Positions 9,401 to 16,471 of a stretch of DNA of 47,972 nt are shown piece after piece. This DNA comes from a virus: IMG/VR virus record IMGVR_UViG_3300006917_000006, positions 1 through 47,972 of that record. The stretch is one strand, 5' to 3'. Position 1 is the stretch's first letter. Each line of letters starts with the position of its first letter. The notes beneath the pieces are model-generated. The model saw only the letters and a program-made list of their open reading frames with translations. It was not told the DNA's origin and ran no database searches. The translations under genes were made by a program, and so were the position numbers.

Positions 9401-10490
9401 CGTCACGCTCTACAACCTCATGGACGACGACCGCAGGAAGGCGTACAACAGCCTCAACGACTATGAGAAGGAGAACAATCTCGTGTTCGTGTCCAATGAT
9501 GCCGCTATGGACCCTGAGACGCGGCGGTTCGGCGGCGTGTTCAAGTTCCCGCTCAACTCGAACCTCGGCGCAGCGCAGACGCTCATCCGCGCAGGAATCG
9601 AGAAGCTCGTGGGCAACAACTCGCCAGAATTCGACAAGGATCTCGCGAAGAAGCTCTTCGACCAGCTCGTGGGCACGGTCTCGCCGATCGAGCCGAGCAA
9701 GAAGGGCCTTATGAACAACTTCGCCACGCAGCTGTTCCGCCCGACGCTCGAGGTGGTGTCGAACTACAACTTCTTCACGGAGCTCCCTGTCGTGCCGCAG
9801 AGGCTCCAGAATCTCCTGCCCGAGGATCAGCGCATCAAGGGAGAGACCCCGGAGAGCGCGGCGGTGCTTTCCCGCGCACTGCGTGCGATGGGCGTCAACA
9901 TGAACCCCATCCAGACCGACCACTGGATCCGCGGTACGTTCGGGTCAGCGGCTTCGACGGTGCTTAACGCAACCGATCGCGGCGCTGCAGCGCTCGGACT
10001 GATCGACGAATCGCAGGTGGGAGGACGCGGCGTGATGGAAGACCTCAGCCGCCGCCTGTTCTCTGCCTCGGGAGGGGCGGACGAGAAGGGCGTGCAGGAC
10101 GAGATCACCCAGTACCAGCTCGAATCCAACTCGCTGAGCTACCGTCGCACCGACGCTGCGCAAGAGCTGCTCAAGAAGCTGCCGTCTCTCCAGGGAGACG
10201 AGCGCAGGAAGTACTTGCTCGAGCAGGAGCAGAAGTATCCGGGGATCATCGAGAAGGCGGCCGACATCGCAAAGGGTCAGGCGCTCGGCATGACGACGGC
10301 AGACAAGCGCGTCCAGTCGCTCGGCGTAGAGAACGGGACGCGTGCCCGGTACATCTACGACCACTGGAAGAAGATCAAGGATCCGGAGGAAAAGAGGGCC
10401 TACCTGACCAACCTGGCGCTCAAGCGCATCCTGACCGATGACGTGGCGGAGCAGGTCGTGACGCTCCTGGTGCAGGACCAGGCGAAGTAG
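6453..10490 (+). CDS. Large polyvalent internal virion protein with ParB-like motif
   Basis: At 1345 residues this is the largest protein. The N-terminal third has hydrophobic stretches (TLGMAAYMGPSALIGATAEK, GLGFGIGFAGLSALDF). Around residues 325-345 the motif GPDGDVLDGFNRIHRA matches the core of ParB/sulfiredoxin-type nuclease domains. A long coiled coil covers roughly 560-720. Then follows a segment with MNLITRVTRLAVRTLKFG and APFAVANAFFRDLLGG, reminiscent of the large polyvalent-protein-associated (LPD) domains. Such proteins are packaged and injected with the genome in many podoviruses. The gene ends the plus-strand block and its stop abuts the stop of the minus-strand block without any intergenic base. 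Ejection role is inference. Confidence 0.75.
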   Translation: MFGFLSPEAIAEKAKTAGRTFWSTFEDEVRNNKAFSTISKTLDFMNQGHSPTVAKTLGMAAYMGPSALIGATAEKLGTEIFKGFTRSGASLWTQGFGMAPWKPVTPLEKNFLGDEEIKPYGENVSDAIKSGYKFADWSNLNAPGDKKITGLGFGIGFAGLSALDFTPAGEGKQAIKLAGKAKGEFEAAVKIADELLDARKAAKAGAEVPFKQQAVEFGKKATNQIVDFSAQLARDEKVVDKAYQSRQVVSAEDVANELKSLGTAGGASDFLLDQVRSAGSYTKSEVNIKELLKRDGGIADYIRKGGEQLRRYSGPANMDRPIIIGPDGDVLDGFNRIHRASKEGIEKLPAYIADSQVTKPSVGTIDDLVDYSLDYVKQAGQFMDDQGVTGAIQDMVQKGYRPDHFGMYLIAQQADDVAKAGFKTGLSDAEIQALKGLSHVYEPYAQKIYSANKAMRDMLVENGVWSREFADKLEKLYPKWVPLKRVMEVFGESSGSRAIGGLSEQTIARRLVGSEREIEDPLESLFGTYTQAFQQATKNKLAQTYADFYKAPGNPLGIKPIRTVEMVKERIRLAEQYTKASDSYRSFVKDGKAVNKDLKALAKKSAKVEEDYKSIMEEAAVRAAEFDSESKLWDLIEKADTRLPKMEELARKTKLAEGDKQLYETLANEQKAAMEEIRQELMQYKEPARDLSQGTLSLYRDGVKELYEISPEAATAMKMLGVESMNLITRVTRLAVRTLKFGTSGVSAPFAVANAFFRDLLGGLLNTPNSLRVLKNYPKALGVAAAHDSWWLPKKYRVNADKIYDELVRNSAGGTSWDVVRGEEAKTLQDIISRASLSNRLDFATGVREGIKAYTEGGIKAGAKAAFDNAHPLQFLGSVIRDVEDFFGRSEEMGRLAQYLGNKEAFLKAGYTEEEATQQAARVARWATANFRRHGESSRALDALIAYFGASIQGSRATVRAAKADPKWFATKFMTMVGVPTAIVTLYNLMDDDRRKAYNSLNDYEKENNLVFVSNDAAMDPETRRFGGVFKFPLNSNLGAAQTLIRAGIEKLVGNNSPEFDKDLAKKLFDQLVGTVSPIEPSKKGLMNNFATQLFRPTLEVVSNYNFFTELPVVPQRLQNLLPEDQRIKGETPESAAVLSRALRAMGVNMNPIQTDHWIRGTFGSAASTVLNATDRGAAALGLIDESQVGGRGVMEDLSRRLFSASGGADEKGVQDEITQYQLESNSLSYRRTDAAQELLKKLPSLQGDERRKYLLEQEQKYPGIIEKAADIAKGQALGMTTADKRVQSLGVENGTRARYIYDHWKKIKDPEEKRAYLTNLALKRILTDDVAEQVVTLLVQDQAK

Positions 10491-10697
10491 CTACCAGGGA
10501 CGCTCCTTGCTCTCGGCTACGTCGAACACCTTGGCGACGCGTACGGTCATGGCCCCACGCATAACGCCGAGAGGAGAGACGCACATATAGCACATCACCA
10601 GAGGAAGCTTCTCAGGAAGCCAAAGCACCCCATTGCAGTTCGAGCATCGGTACTCGTACAGCTCTACGGGGTGCTTTTCGTTAAGCCAGCTGATCAT
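10491..10697 (-). CDS. Small zinc-ribbon protein
   Basis: A 68-residue protein with two CxxC pairs (YRCSNCNGV near residue 18, MCYMCVSP near 36), a rubredoxin-type zinc ribbon. The start ATG overlaps the stop of the upstream secreted protein (ATGA). Its stop touches the stop of the convergent polyvalent gene. Function unknown. Confidence 0.7.
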   Translation of the reverse strand: MISWLNEKHPVELYEYRCSNCNGVLWLPEKLPLVMCYMCVSPLGVMRGAMTVRVAKVFDVAESKERPW

Positions 10698-11095
10698 CGG
10701 AGGTCGGGAAGGTTGTCCGATGCGGAGACGAATCCGTCAGTCATGGTCTGGCGTACGCACTCGCGGTACACGGCACCCGAGGTGAGACGGGGCTCGTTAT
10801 CAGACAGGACGTAGGTGTCGCGCTGGCACGAGCTTACCGCGCCCGAGGGCGTGATGGCACAGCTCAGGTTGCAGACGACGCGATAGGAGATCTTGGGCTT
10901 GGGTGTCTGTGCGGGCTTATCGAGCTTCTTGGCCTCGAGCTCGGCAAGCTGCAGGCGCAGTACCTCGACCTGCTGGATAAGAAGTCGAATGAGCTGCTGG
11001 ACCAGGATGTCGTTGCTGCTCGCCGCGAATACGGGGCGGACGACGAAGCCTGAAATCGCCAGGGTTACGAGAAAGGCTGCTAGATATTTCTTCAT
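10694..11095 (-). CDS. Secreted coiled-coil protein with signal peptide
   Basis: A 133-residue protein with a classical signal peptide (MKKYLAAFLVTLAISGF, probable cleavage after VFA at about residue 24). A leucine/glutamine heptad coiled coil (LLIQQVEVLRLQLAELEAKK, residues 38-57) follows, then a C-terminal part with four cysteines that could form disulfides. The Gln/Leu coil after a signal peptide is common in Parcubacteria secreted proteins. It has its own promoter. A role at the cell envelope, possibly in lysis or superinfection exclusion, is a guess. Confidence 0.75.
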   Translation of the reverse strand: MKKYLAAFLVTLAISGFVVRPVFAASSNDILVQQLIRLLIQQVEVLRLQLAELEAKKLDKPAQTPKPKISYRVVCNLSCAITPSGAVSSCQRDTYVLSDNEPRLTSGAVYRECVRQTMTDGFVSASDNLPDLR

Positions 11096-11115
11096 GGTAG
11101 TGGATATACCGAAGA

Positions 11116-11143
11116 ATCATAGCAGCCTCTTTTCGTGTGTCAA
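11116..11143 (-). promoter_or_regulatory. Sigma70-type promoter for the secreted coiled-coil gene
   Basis: On the minus strand: TTGACA at 11138-11143 and TATGAT at 11116-11121 with a 16-bp spacer. The -35 overlaps the end of the upstream gene (stop at 11140). The leader contains ATCCACTACC directly before the ATG. Confidence 0.75.
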
Positions 11144-11895
11144 CCCTCGGCGACCATGCGCATGGCTACCGCGAGCGAATACTCGTCCCTGATAGCCGAC
11201 ATCTCCTCGAGGGTGATCTTCTTCTCAACGATCTTCTTCCACAGCTCGGGGATGAATGCGGCACCGTGAAGGAGGTATTCCTCCCTGCCCGAGTGGTACG
11301 TTATCGCCGGACCGCTGGTGGAGTGCAGCTCGCTCATGTCGTCGAGAGCAACCTTGGGAGCGGGGATGAGGTACAGCTCGTCATTGACCTCGGCGAGCCA
11401 CCCGAGCCCTGCCTCGCGTGCCTTCAGCAGGCATTCGAACAGGTCGAGCGCGTCGCGCTCCGAGACCGTCATCATGCCCGTCTGCTGCCAGTGCTCGTTG
11501 CAGAGGACGAACATGTCGAAGTCGTAGTCGATGGCAAACTGGGTCGGGTAGACGAACGCGGCTCGTGCCGCACGCGCGGGGCCGGCCATCCACGCCTGCC
11601 ACGCCTCTTCCACGGCCTGGGCAGAGAAGTAGTCGACACGAAGCATGCCGAGGATCCCGGACGCGACGCTTGAAGGATTGAAACCCCCGTGCTCGTCCGT
11701 GAGGTCCCACAGGTCATCGCAGTCGGGATCGCCGATCACGATTCCCGTTTCAGGGAACCGGGCGTCTGCTACCGCATATGCCTCCCTAAGGGCAGAGATT
11801 GCACGCTCGAAGTCGAAGTCTTCCTGGCTGAGATTGGCGCGTGCCATCCGCGCGATGAGGTTAGAGGTGGCTTCCGAGAAGCCTGGTTTGATCAT
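11140..11895 (-). CDS. DUF6745-like protein
   Basis: A 251-residue acidic protein. The C-terminal part has ELHSTSGPAITYHSG followed by a Trp-containing LWKKIVEKKITLEEMSAI, and the centre has the PTQFAIDYDFDMFVL strand with a following helix. This arrangement (a short LHxxxGPAxxxxDG beta hairpin, then W...ITxEE) is what I know as DUF6745, seen in actinobacteria, planctomycetes and phages. Its biochemical function is unknown. It starts three bases after the kinase-phosphatase stop codon, so it belongs to the same operon. Confidence 0.7.
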   Translation of the reverse strand: MIKPGFSEATSNLIARMARANLSQEDFDFERAISALREAYAVADARFPETGIVIGDPDCDDLWDLTDEHGGFNPSSVASGILGMLRVDYFSAQAVEEAWQAWMAGPARAARAAFVYPTQFAIDYDFDMFVLCNEHWQQTGMMTVSERDALDLFECLLKAREAGLGWLAEVNDELYLIPAPKVALDDMSELHSTSGPAITYHSGREEYLLHGAAFIPELWKKIVEKKITLEEMSAIRDEYSLAVAMRMVAEG

Positions 11896-11898
11896 GGG

Positions 11899-12771
11899 TT
11901 AGAACTCGATGCCTGATCCGCAGTCCACCACGTCCAGCCCGTGCTCGCGCCACATGCGGATGACGCTCGGACGGTCGTCGAAGACCTTGTGAATGTGCTT
12001 TCCGCCTCCAAGGTACTTGTTGAGGATGTCCTCCTTGACCTCGGTATCGGGGCGGCGGTCCCCCGATCTGCGCATGATGAGCGTCAGGTAGTCTATGTCG
12101 TCGAGCACGTGGTCGGTGAGCCACGCGGTCGTCTCATTCCTGTACGTGTCGGGTCGGGCGGATACGAATACGATATCGTACCCGGCGTCGTAGAGAGGCT
12201 TGAGCTGGTCGAGCACGTCGATCCGGAGCGTGTCGAGCGGGATTGCTTCGAAGAACCCCTTCCAGTCCTTCTTCTCGACTCCTTTGACAAGGTGCAGGCG
12301 ATGGCTGATGTCAGCGATGGTCCCGTCCAGGTCGCAGACCACGTATCCCTTCTCGGGAGGATCCATGTAGCCGTGCTGCATCGCCATCTGGACGATCATG
12401 TCCTGGCCGACGGTCTTCTCCCGGAACACGTCGCGTAGGACGCACTCCTTCCAGCCGGTCTTGATCCTGACATGCTGGAACTTCGCTCCGTAGAGATCTG
12501 CGATGTGCTGCCACATGTCCTTGTGGCCGGGAGAGAGGTTGGTGTCATCAACGATCACGTTGACACCATCGGCGAGGAACATCCCCGCAAGCTCTTTCTC
12601 TGCCTCGATGGTCTTCTTCTCGTTGAGCGGCGTCCACTTGCCGAAGTGGAGCATCTCGCGGAGAAGGTCGCGGTTCAGGCGTACGCCGTTGCCTGCCTTA
12701 GCGAGCATTTCCTGTGCCGTCGTGGTCTTCCCTGACGCGGGGAGGCCAGACAGCATGATGAGCTTCGACAA
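11899..12771 (-). CDS. pseT: Polynucleotide 5'-kinase / 3'-phosphatase (T4 Pnkp type)
   Basis: A 290-residue bifunctional end-healing enzyme. The N-terminal kinase has the P-loop GLPASGKTT (residues 9-17). Lys15, Asp35 and Arg38 fall at the same numbers as the catalytic residues of T4 Pnkp. The C-terminal HAD phosphatase has DLDGT at 147-151, SARPDTY at 204 and a late DDRPS motif. It transfers phosphate to 5'-OH ends and removes 3'-phosphate or cyclic phosphate, preparing broken RNA for ligation. The partner Rnl2-type ligase is encoded 2.8 kb upstream in the same direction, and tRNA genes are present, so repair of cleaved tRNA is the likely job. Confidence 0.92.
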   Translation of the reverse strand: MSKLIMLSGLPASGKTTTAQEMLAKAGNGVRLNRDLLREMLHFGKWTPLNEKKTIEAEKELAGMFLADGVNVIVDDTNLSPGHKDMWQHIADLYGAKFQHVRIKTGWKECVLRDVFREKTVGQDMIVQMAMQHGYMDPPEKGYVVCDLDGTIADISHRLHLVKGVEKKDWKGFFEAIPLDTLRIDVLDQLKPLYDAGYDIVFVSARPDTYRNETTAWLTDHVLDDIDYLTLIMRRSGDRRPDTEVKEDILNKYLGGGKHIHKVFDDRPSVIRMWREHGLDVVDCGSGIEF

Positions 12772-12773
12772 GG

Positions 12774-13040
12774 CTACTTGCTCTTGATGGGCTTGCCGTC
12801 CTTCGTGACGCGGACCGTGCGGGCAGGAACCTCCTGGTAGTAGAACTTCTCCCCGGGGCAGATATCGACCGAATCGTACGGGGGCTTGTGCTCGGGGCAG
12901 TAGTATTCGACGTACTGGTTGTGGAAGATCCAGTTGGTGACACGCACCCTGTTGGCGTCATCGAGGCGCACGAGATGCCGGCACGTCTCGCACGGCACGG
13001 CGTCCAGCGCAGGATCGGGTTTCTTATTGAAGATGGACAT
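12774..13040 (-). CDS. Cys/His-containing small protein, unknown
   Basis: An 88-residue protein with CETCRHLV (residues 17-24), YYCPEH and a third cysteine in DICPGE, suggesting one zinc site. It ends three bases before the Pnkp start and has its own promoter, so it leads the operon containing Pnkp and the DUF6745 protein. The leader reads CCCACTAACTAACACCA before the ATG, without Shine-Dalgarno. Function unknown. Confidence 0.7.
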   Translation of the reverse strand: MSIFNKKPDPALDAVPCETCRHLVRLDDANRVRVTNWIFHNQYVEYYCPEHKPPYDSVDICPGEKFYYQEVPARTVRVTKDGKPIKSK

Positions 13041-13078
13041 TGGTGTTAGTTAGTGGGCCCTGTAATCGGGCTGGGCGG

Positions 13079-13108
13079 ATTATAGCTTCACGCAGAATTC
13101 ACCCGCAA
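13079..13108 (-). promoter_or_regulatory. Promoter with upstream DnaA-box variant
   Basis: Minus strand: TATAAT at 13079-13084, an imperfect -35 TTGCGG at 13103-13108, 18-bp spacer. A TTTTCCACA DnaA-box variant lies 7 bp further upstream. The predicted leader before the ATG at 13040 is about 30 nt. Confidence 0.6.
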
Positions 13109-13115
13109 GCCAGGC

Positions 13116-13124
13116 TGTGGAAAA
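13116..13124 (-). promoter_or_regulatory. DnaA box variant TTTTCCACA
   Basis: Matches the TTWTNCACA DnaA-box consensus. It lies 7 bp upstream of the -35 element and overlaps the U-tract of the preceding terminator. Confidence 0.55.
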
Positions 13125-13142
13125 GGCACCCGAGAGGGTGCC
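13121..13142 (-). terminator. Intrinsic terminator after the 13170-13622 gene
   Basis: Perfect 7-bp hairpin GGCACCC/GGGTGCC with loop TCTC on the minus strand, followed by TTTT. Confidence 0.85.
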
Positions 13143-13169
13143 CCATCCAGCTTCGTAAGCCGCTTAAGC

Positions 13170-13622
13170 TTACTTCTTCTCCTCGGCGAGCTTGTCGGCC
13201 ACCTCGGCCTTGAACTCGTCCTGGTGCTTCTCGAGCAGCCAGGTGAGGAAGATCTTGGCTCCGTCATCGGTGAGGATGTTGTCGCCGTTGGTGAGCCCGA
13301 GCTTGCGGAAGGTCCGCATCGGCTCGGGGGTGAGTGCGAGAGTGAACTTCTCGCGGAGGGTAGTGGGTGTTGCTTCCATGGTAGTTTTGGTCGGATAGGC
13401 TGGAGAGACGAGTTCGAGCCAGTGGTCGAGCCAGTAGTATTCACATGCTTTACTGTGCGGATTCCACCTGACTCTTCCGAGTTCGTCAAAGCTTTCGACG
13501 AGAAACTCCTCTCCGCGAAGACTGATCATAACTCCGTTGACTGTCGCACCCGGAGCATTTGATCGCTGGAGGTCTCTTCTTACCCGAACAAGATCTCCGA
13601 CAACGTATTTCGACTGGTTCAT
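13170..13622 (-). CDS. Two-part small protein, unknown (SH3-like N-terminus)
   Basis: A 150-residue open frame. Residues 1-70 look like an SH3/KOW-type barrel (YVVGDLVRVRRDL, EEFLVESFDELGRVRWNP, YYWLDHWLELV). Residues 81-150 are helical and acidic (TLREKFTLAL, LTDDGAKIFLTWLLEK, ADKLAEEKK). An internal ATG at residue 81 is preceded by ACCAAAACTACC, like other starts here, so two products, or two genes in one frame, are possible. Both a promoter upstream and a strong terminator downstream delimit it as a single-gene unit. Function unknown. Confidence 0.65.
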   Translation of the reverse strand: MNQSKYVVGDLVRVRRDLQRSNAPGATVNGVMISLRGEEFLVESFDELGRVRWNPHSKACEYYWLDHWLELVSPAYPTKTTMEATPTTLREKFTLALTPEPMRTFRKLGLTNGDNILTDDGAKIFLTWLLEKHQDEFKAEVADKLAEEKK

Positions 13623-13650
13623 TATCGTTAGTGGCCTGTGGCCAGGAACG

Positions 13651-13680
13651 ATTCTACCCCCTAGCTGGATGGATTGTCAA
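13651..13680 (-). promoter_or_regulatory. Sigma70-type promoter
   Basis: Minus strand: TTGACA at 13675-13680 and TAGAAT at 13651-13656, spacer 18 bp. The start codon of the next gene is at 13622 after a GCCACTAACGATA leader. Confidence 0.75.
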
Positions 13681-13781
13681 GATTCGAGATAGCACTTCTC
13701 GCACAGCCGCTCCTTCTTGCCCAGGATGCCATAGGTGATCCTGGTCTTCTGGCGGCACTTCGTGCAGGTATATATGATCAT
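13677..13781 (-). CDS. 34-residue zinc-ribbon microprotein
   Basis: A short gene reading MIIYTCTKCRQKTRIT and ending CEKCYLES, with two CxxC pairs 18 residues apart: a minimal zinc ribbon. The ATG overlaps the end of the metallopeptidase gene (stop at 13778). A longer in-frame extension upstream is possible but has unlikely composition, so I chose this start. Confidence 0.6.
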   Translation of the reverse strand: MIIYTCTKCRQKTRITYGILGKKERLCEKCYLES

Positions 13782-14194
13782 GGTAGGTAGTCTTCCGGCT
13801 TGACGAAGGAGAAGATGGTCCGGGCGATCCGCTCCGTCTGCCGCTCGTTTATCTTCCTCAGCTCCTCGTAGTGTCCTGAGGCCCACAGCTCCTCGAAATA
13901 GGGGTCGGTGAGGTTGTGTGCGAGCTCGTGGATGACGCATAGGGCGATCCAGCGGTAGTTCTCCTGTTTCCAGTACTTGTCGTACACCTTCTTGGAAACG
14001 TCGATGTCGAGCGAGAGGTACACCTTGTCGGGAGCGATCTGCATGCTTGCACCTTCCTTGACGCCCTTCAGGGGAATCTTCTGGACGTACCTGATCTGCG
14101 GAAGGAACTCGCCGAGCCCCATGCGGTGCAGGAAGTGATCGAAGAGCTTCTCAATGTACTGGCGGAATGGCTCCGGGGCGTTCCAGGTCTTCAT
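13778..14194 (-). CDS. Zinc metallopeptidase-like protein (HELAH)
   Basis: A 138-residue protein with IALCVIHELAHNLTDPYF; the HExxH motif is His89-Glu90-x-x-His93, with acidic residues at 101-102 that could be the third ligand. The preceding beta strand (KVYLSLDIDV) and the helix carrying the motif fit a small SprT/Wss1-like or minimal gluzincin core. There is no signal peptide, so it acts in the cytoplasm or in the virion. The start ATG overlaps the stop of the nuclease gene (ATGA). Substrate unknown. Confidence 0.7.
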   Translation of the reverse strand: MKTWNAPEPFRQYIEKLFDHFLHRMGLGEFLPQIRYVQKIPLKGVKEGASMQIAPDKVYLSLDIDVSKKVYDKYWKQENYRWIALCVIHELAHNLTDPYFEELWASGHYEELRKINERQTERIARTIFSFVKPEDYLP

Positions 14195-15000
14195 ATTCCG
14201 AGTAGGTTCTCGATGGTGATCAGGTCCTCGTTCGCATCCTGCGTGTGGTCGAGCCACTTGCTGAGGAACTTGCCGCACATGAAGGCCGTGAAGTCCTCCT
14301 TGAAATGCTCGTTATCGCGGAAGTGCAGCGAGTAGCTGGCGATACCCGTATCCTTGTCCGTCGAGAGCAGGATGATGACGCGGCCGTCGTACTGCTCCTT
14401 CGTCTCTTCCTGGAGGGCCTGCTGGTAGGCGGCGGTCTGCGCCCAGTAGGTCTCCCTGACAGCGGTCCCGGTCTTGATGTCGCCCACGTACTTCTTTCCG
14501 TGGAGCACCATCGTGCAGTCGAGCTTTCCCACGTAGTCGTATTTCTTCGAGTAGACGACGCGCTCGGTATCGATGAAGTCGGGGCGCTGCTCGGCGATGA
14601 GCTGGCGGAACGCGTTGAGCTTGTCGAGGATCGCCGGCTCGTCAGGCTCGGGGAAATCGACGCCCTTGACGGTAAGTTCGGCGTACTTGTGGACCGACCT
14701 GCCGCGATCTGCCGCCCCACCCTTCTCTCTGAGGTGAGACTTCCGTGCGCCTTCGAGGATGTCCTCGAGCTCGTAGACCGTCAGCTCCCTGCCGGCCGTG
14801 AGCTGCTCGCGCACGTAGTTGAGCGCCATCTTAACCGTCCAGAAGTGGAGCGGCTTGGCGATGGAATCCAGCGCGGAGCTCACGCCCTGGATCACCGGAC
14901 CGTTCGGCTTTCCCTTCGTATAGCGGTGACGGTCGTCGTCGTAGTAGATCTTGACCTTCCCGTTATAGAGCTTGTGTTCCTCGAGGGATCCGGCGTTCAT
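14191..15000 (-). CDS. PD-(D/E)XK exonuclease, RecB/Cas4-like
   Basis: A 269-residue nuclease with the RecB-family layout: His104 (SVHKYAEL), KLDCTMVL with Asp161, GDIKTG with Asp174 and Lys176, and the C-terminal motif WAQTAAYQQAL (Gln188, Tyr192). These are the metal and DNA ligands of the lambda-exonuclease/RecB/Cas4 superfamily. It probably resects DNA ends in recombination or genome concatemer processing. It sits between GroES and the metallopeptidase, overlapping both by four bases, and travels with the NinG and DnaQ-like genes upstream. Confidence 0.85.
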   Translation of the reverse strand: MNAGSLEEHKLYNGKVKIYYDDDRHRYTKGKPNGPVIQGVSSALDSIAKPLHFWTVKMALNYVREQLTAGRELTVYELEDILEGARKSHLREKGGAADRGRSVHKYAELTVKGVDFPEPDEPAILDKLNAFRQLIAEQRPDFIDTERVVYSKKYDYVGKLDCTMVLHGKKYVGDIKTGTAVRETYWAQTAAYQQALQEETKEQYDGRVIILLSTDKDTGIASYSLHFRDNEHFKEDFTAFMCGKFLSKWLDHTQDANEDLITIENLLGI

Positions 15001-15299
15001 TTCCTGAGTACCGCCACCACGTCCTCGGCCCTGACGATGAGCGCCTTGCCGAGGTCAACGGGCGTCGAGCTGTACTTGTTGAAGAGCACGATGTCGCCAG
15101 GCTTGATGTACTGGCTCACGTCCACGTCCTTGGTGCCGGAGCCGACGGCGATGACCTCGCCCATCTCGGACTTGTCCTCCTCGTTCTGCGGGCGCTTGAA
15201 CTGACCCTTCTCCTCGATCTTGAACGGCTGGATGAGCAGGTTGTCCCAGAGGGGAAAAACGTTGGCTATGGTGAATTTAGGTGTCTGCTTAGATGTCAT
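14997..15299 (-). CDS. groES: Co-chaperonin GroES
   Basis: A 100-residue protein with the whole GroES beta-barrel: VFPLWDNLLIQPFKIEEK, GEVIAVGSGTK, YIKPGDIVLFNKYSSTPVD and ALIVRAEDVVAVL. The mobile loop (about residues 30-46) is charged and lacks the usual Ile-Val-Leu contact triplet, so its docking to GroEL must differ, perhaps tuned to the phage GroEL at 18957-20561. It would cap the chaperonin ring for ATP-driven folding of phage proteins. It overlaps the HAD gene by 11 bases and the nuclease by four. Confidence 0.93.
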   Translation of the reverse strand: MTSKQTPKFTIANVFPLWDNLLIQPFKIEEKGQFKRPQNEEDKSEMGEVIAVGSGTKDVDVSQYIKPGDIVLFNKYSSTPVDLGKALIVRAEDVVAVLRK

Positions 15300-15606
15300 T
15301 GACGTTGATTGCTTTGTCGTCGAGATAGCAGTCCGCGGGGATCTTGATGTTCGAGAAGGCGTGGTAGCGGATGTTGTTCTGCCTCAGCCACTTGAGCGTG
15401 ACGGGGATGTTCTCGTCCCTTCGGGCCGTGTAGATGACGACGAACCCGTGGCGGAACGCTTCCTCGACCTTCTCCGCTATGCGGTGGTTGACCGTCGATA
15501 CCGCTATCTCTTCCGGGGTCCAGCACTGCTCGTTGCAGAGCGTGCCATCGAGGTCTACGGCGAAGATCTTACCCCTGAGATCCATCCGCGATGCTGATTG
15601 AGTCAT
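15289..15606 (-). CDS. HAD-family phosphohydrolase
   Basis: A 105-residue minimal HAD fold: FAVDLDGTLC (nucleophile Asp, residues 17-21), VIYTARRDE (motif II region) and CYLDDKAINV (motif IV). No cap domain. Small phage HADs of this sort act on nucleotides or polynucleotide 3' ends. It lies between the RNA ligase (overlap 38 bases) and GroES, so a part in RNA end healing with the ligase is plausible but unproven. Confidence 0.8.
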   Translation of the reverse strand: MTQSASRMDLRGKIFAVDLDGTLCNEQCWTPEEIAVSTVNHRIAEKVEEAFRHGFVVIYTARRDENIPVTLKWLRQNNIRYHAFSNIKIPADCYLDDKAINVNDI

Positions 15607-16471
15607 TGAGTATGTCGACGTAGACCTGCTTCGCCTTCCGCATGACGAGGCCCTTGAGTTTCTTGAAGTCGAGCTTCGGTACCTTCTGCACGATTTCCCA
15701 TGCCTCTTCGGTGATCAGGTCGTGGTACACGGAGTTGGTGATGCGCGGGATGTCCTGCATGTCGAGACGATGGTCGAGAAGCGGTTGCGTCTTCTCCATG
15801 ATCTTCTTCACCCTCGGGAGCGTCACGTACTTGTTTACGACGTACATCTCCCAGTAGGTGTCGGAGTGCTTGTTGTTTCCGCCGAAGGTGATCGCGTTGT
15901 CCTCCTTGAAGGACTGCGTGACGATCTTCGCGTAGCAGAAGTCTCCGAACTGGTTGACGAACTCCATGTTCTTGAGCACCACGCCCTCGCCACGGTCGCC
16001 GAACGAGGACTTGCCGACGAACTCGTTGATCTCGTCGAGCGCAGGGTTGTCGATAGTGCAGATGATCGGAACCGTCTCTATGCCGTACTTCTTGGCGAGA
16101 TAGTCCACGTCGTTCGGAGGGAGATACTCGTGTCCGGTGTGGATGTCGAACAGGTAGAACTTCCGGTAGGCTGTCTCGTTGTACTGGATCGTGTGCCGCA
16201 CGAGCCACTCGCCGTAGAGCCGGAGATCGGGCTGTTCGGTCAGAAGCCGTACGATTCCCGGATGCGACTGCACGTACTCGACGAGCCCGTTGAATCCCTT
16301 CTCGGTGACATCCTGGTTGCGCGAACCGCAACGGATCACTCCGTCCTCGATCCAGACAGAAGCGTTAGCTCCGTCTACCTTCTCCTGGACCGTGACGGTT
16401 CCGTTCAGGATGCCATCAGTCTCTTCCTTGCCGAGCCGGTGGATCTTCTCGTACTTCCTGAAGTTGCTCAT
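15569..16471 (-). CDS. RNA ligase, Rnl2 type
   Basis: A 300-residue ligase. The nucleotidyl-transferase motif I EKVDGANAS puts the AMP-accepting lysine at Lys31. Motif III is LYGEW (85-89), motif IV is GEGVVLKN, and motif V follows as AKIVTQSFK. The length and order match the T4 Rnl2/RnlB family (PF09414), with a C-terminal helical domain. It seals 3'-OH/5'-phosphate nicks or breaks in RNA. With the Pnkp at 11899 it makes a complete heal-and-seal pair. I start at MSNFRKYEK because an upstream in-frame extension overlaps the exonuclease gene; the chosen ATG overlaps that gene's stop and follows ACCACTATCAA. Confidence 0.9.
   Translation of the reverse strand: MSNFRKYEKIHRLGKEETDGILNGTVTVQEKVDGANASVWIEDGVIRCGSRNQDVTEKGFNGLVEYVQSHPGIVRLLTEQPDLRLYGEWLVRHTIQYNETAYRKFYLFDIHTGHEYLPPNDVDYLAKKYGIETVPIICTIDNPALDEINEFVGKSSFGDRGEGVVLKNMEFVNQFGDFCYAKIVTQSFKEDNAITFGGNNKHSDTYWEMYVVNKYVTLPRVKKIMEKTQPLLDHRLDMQDIPRITNSVYHDLITEEAWEIVQKVPKLDFKKLKGLVMRKAKQVYVDILNDSISIADGSQG

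Noticed and set aside
8208-9923. A 571-codon open frame on the minus strand
   Set aside because: It lies fully antisense to the 1345-residue polyvalent gene, is Arg/His/Leu-rich without motifs, and arises from the third-position G/C bias of the real gene.
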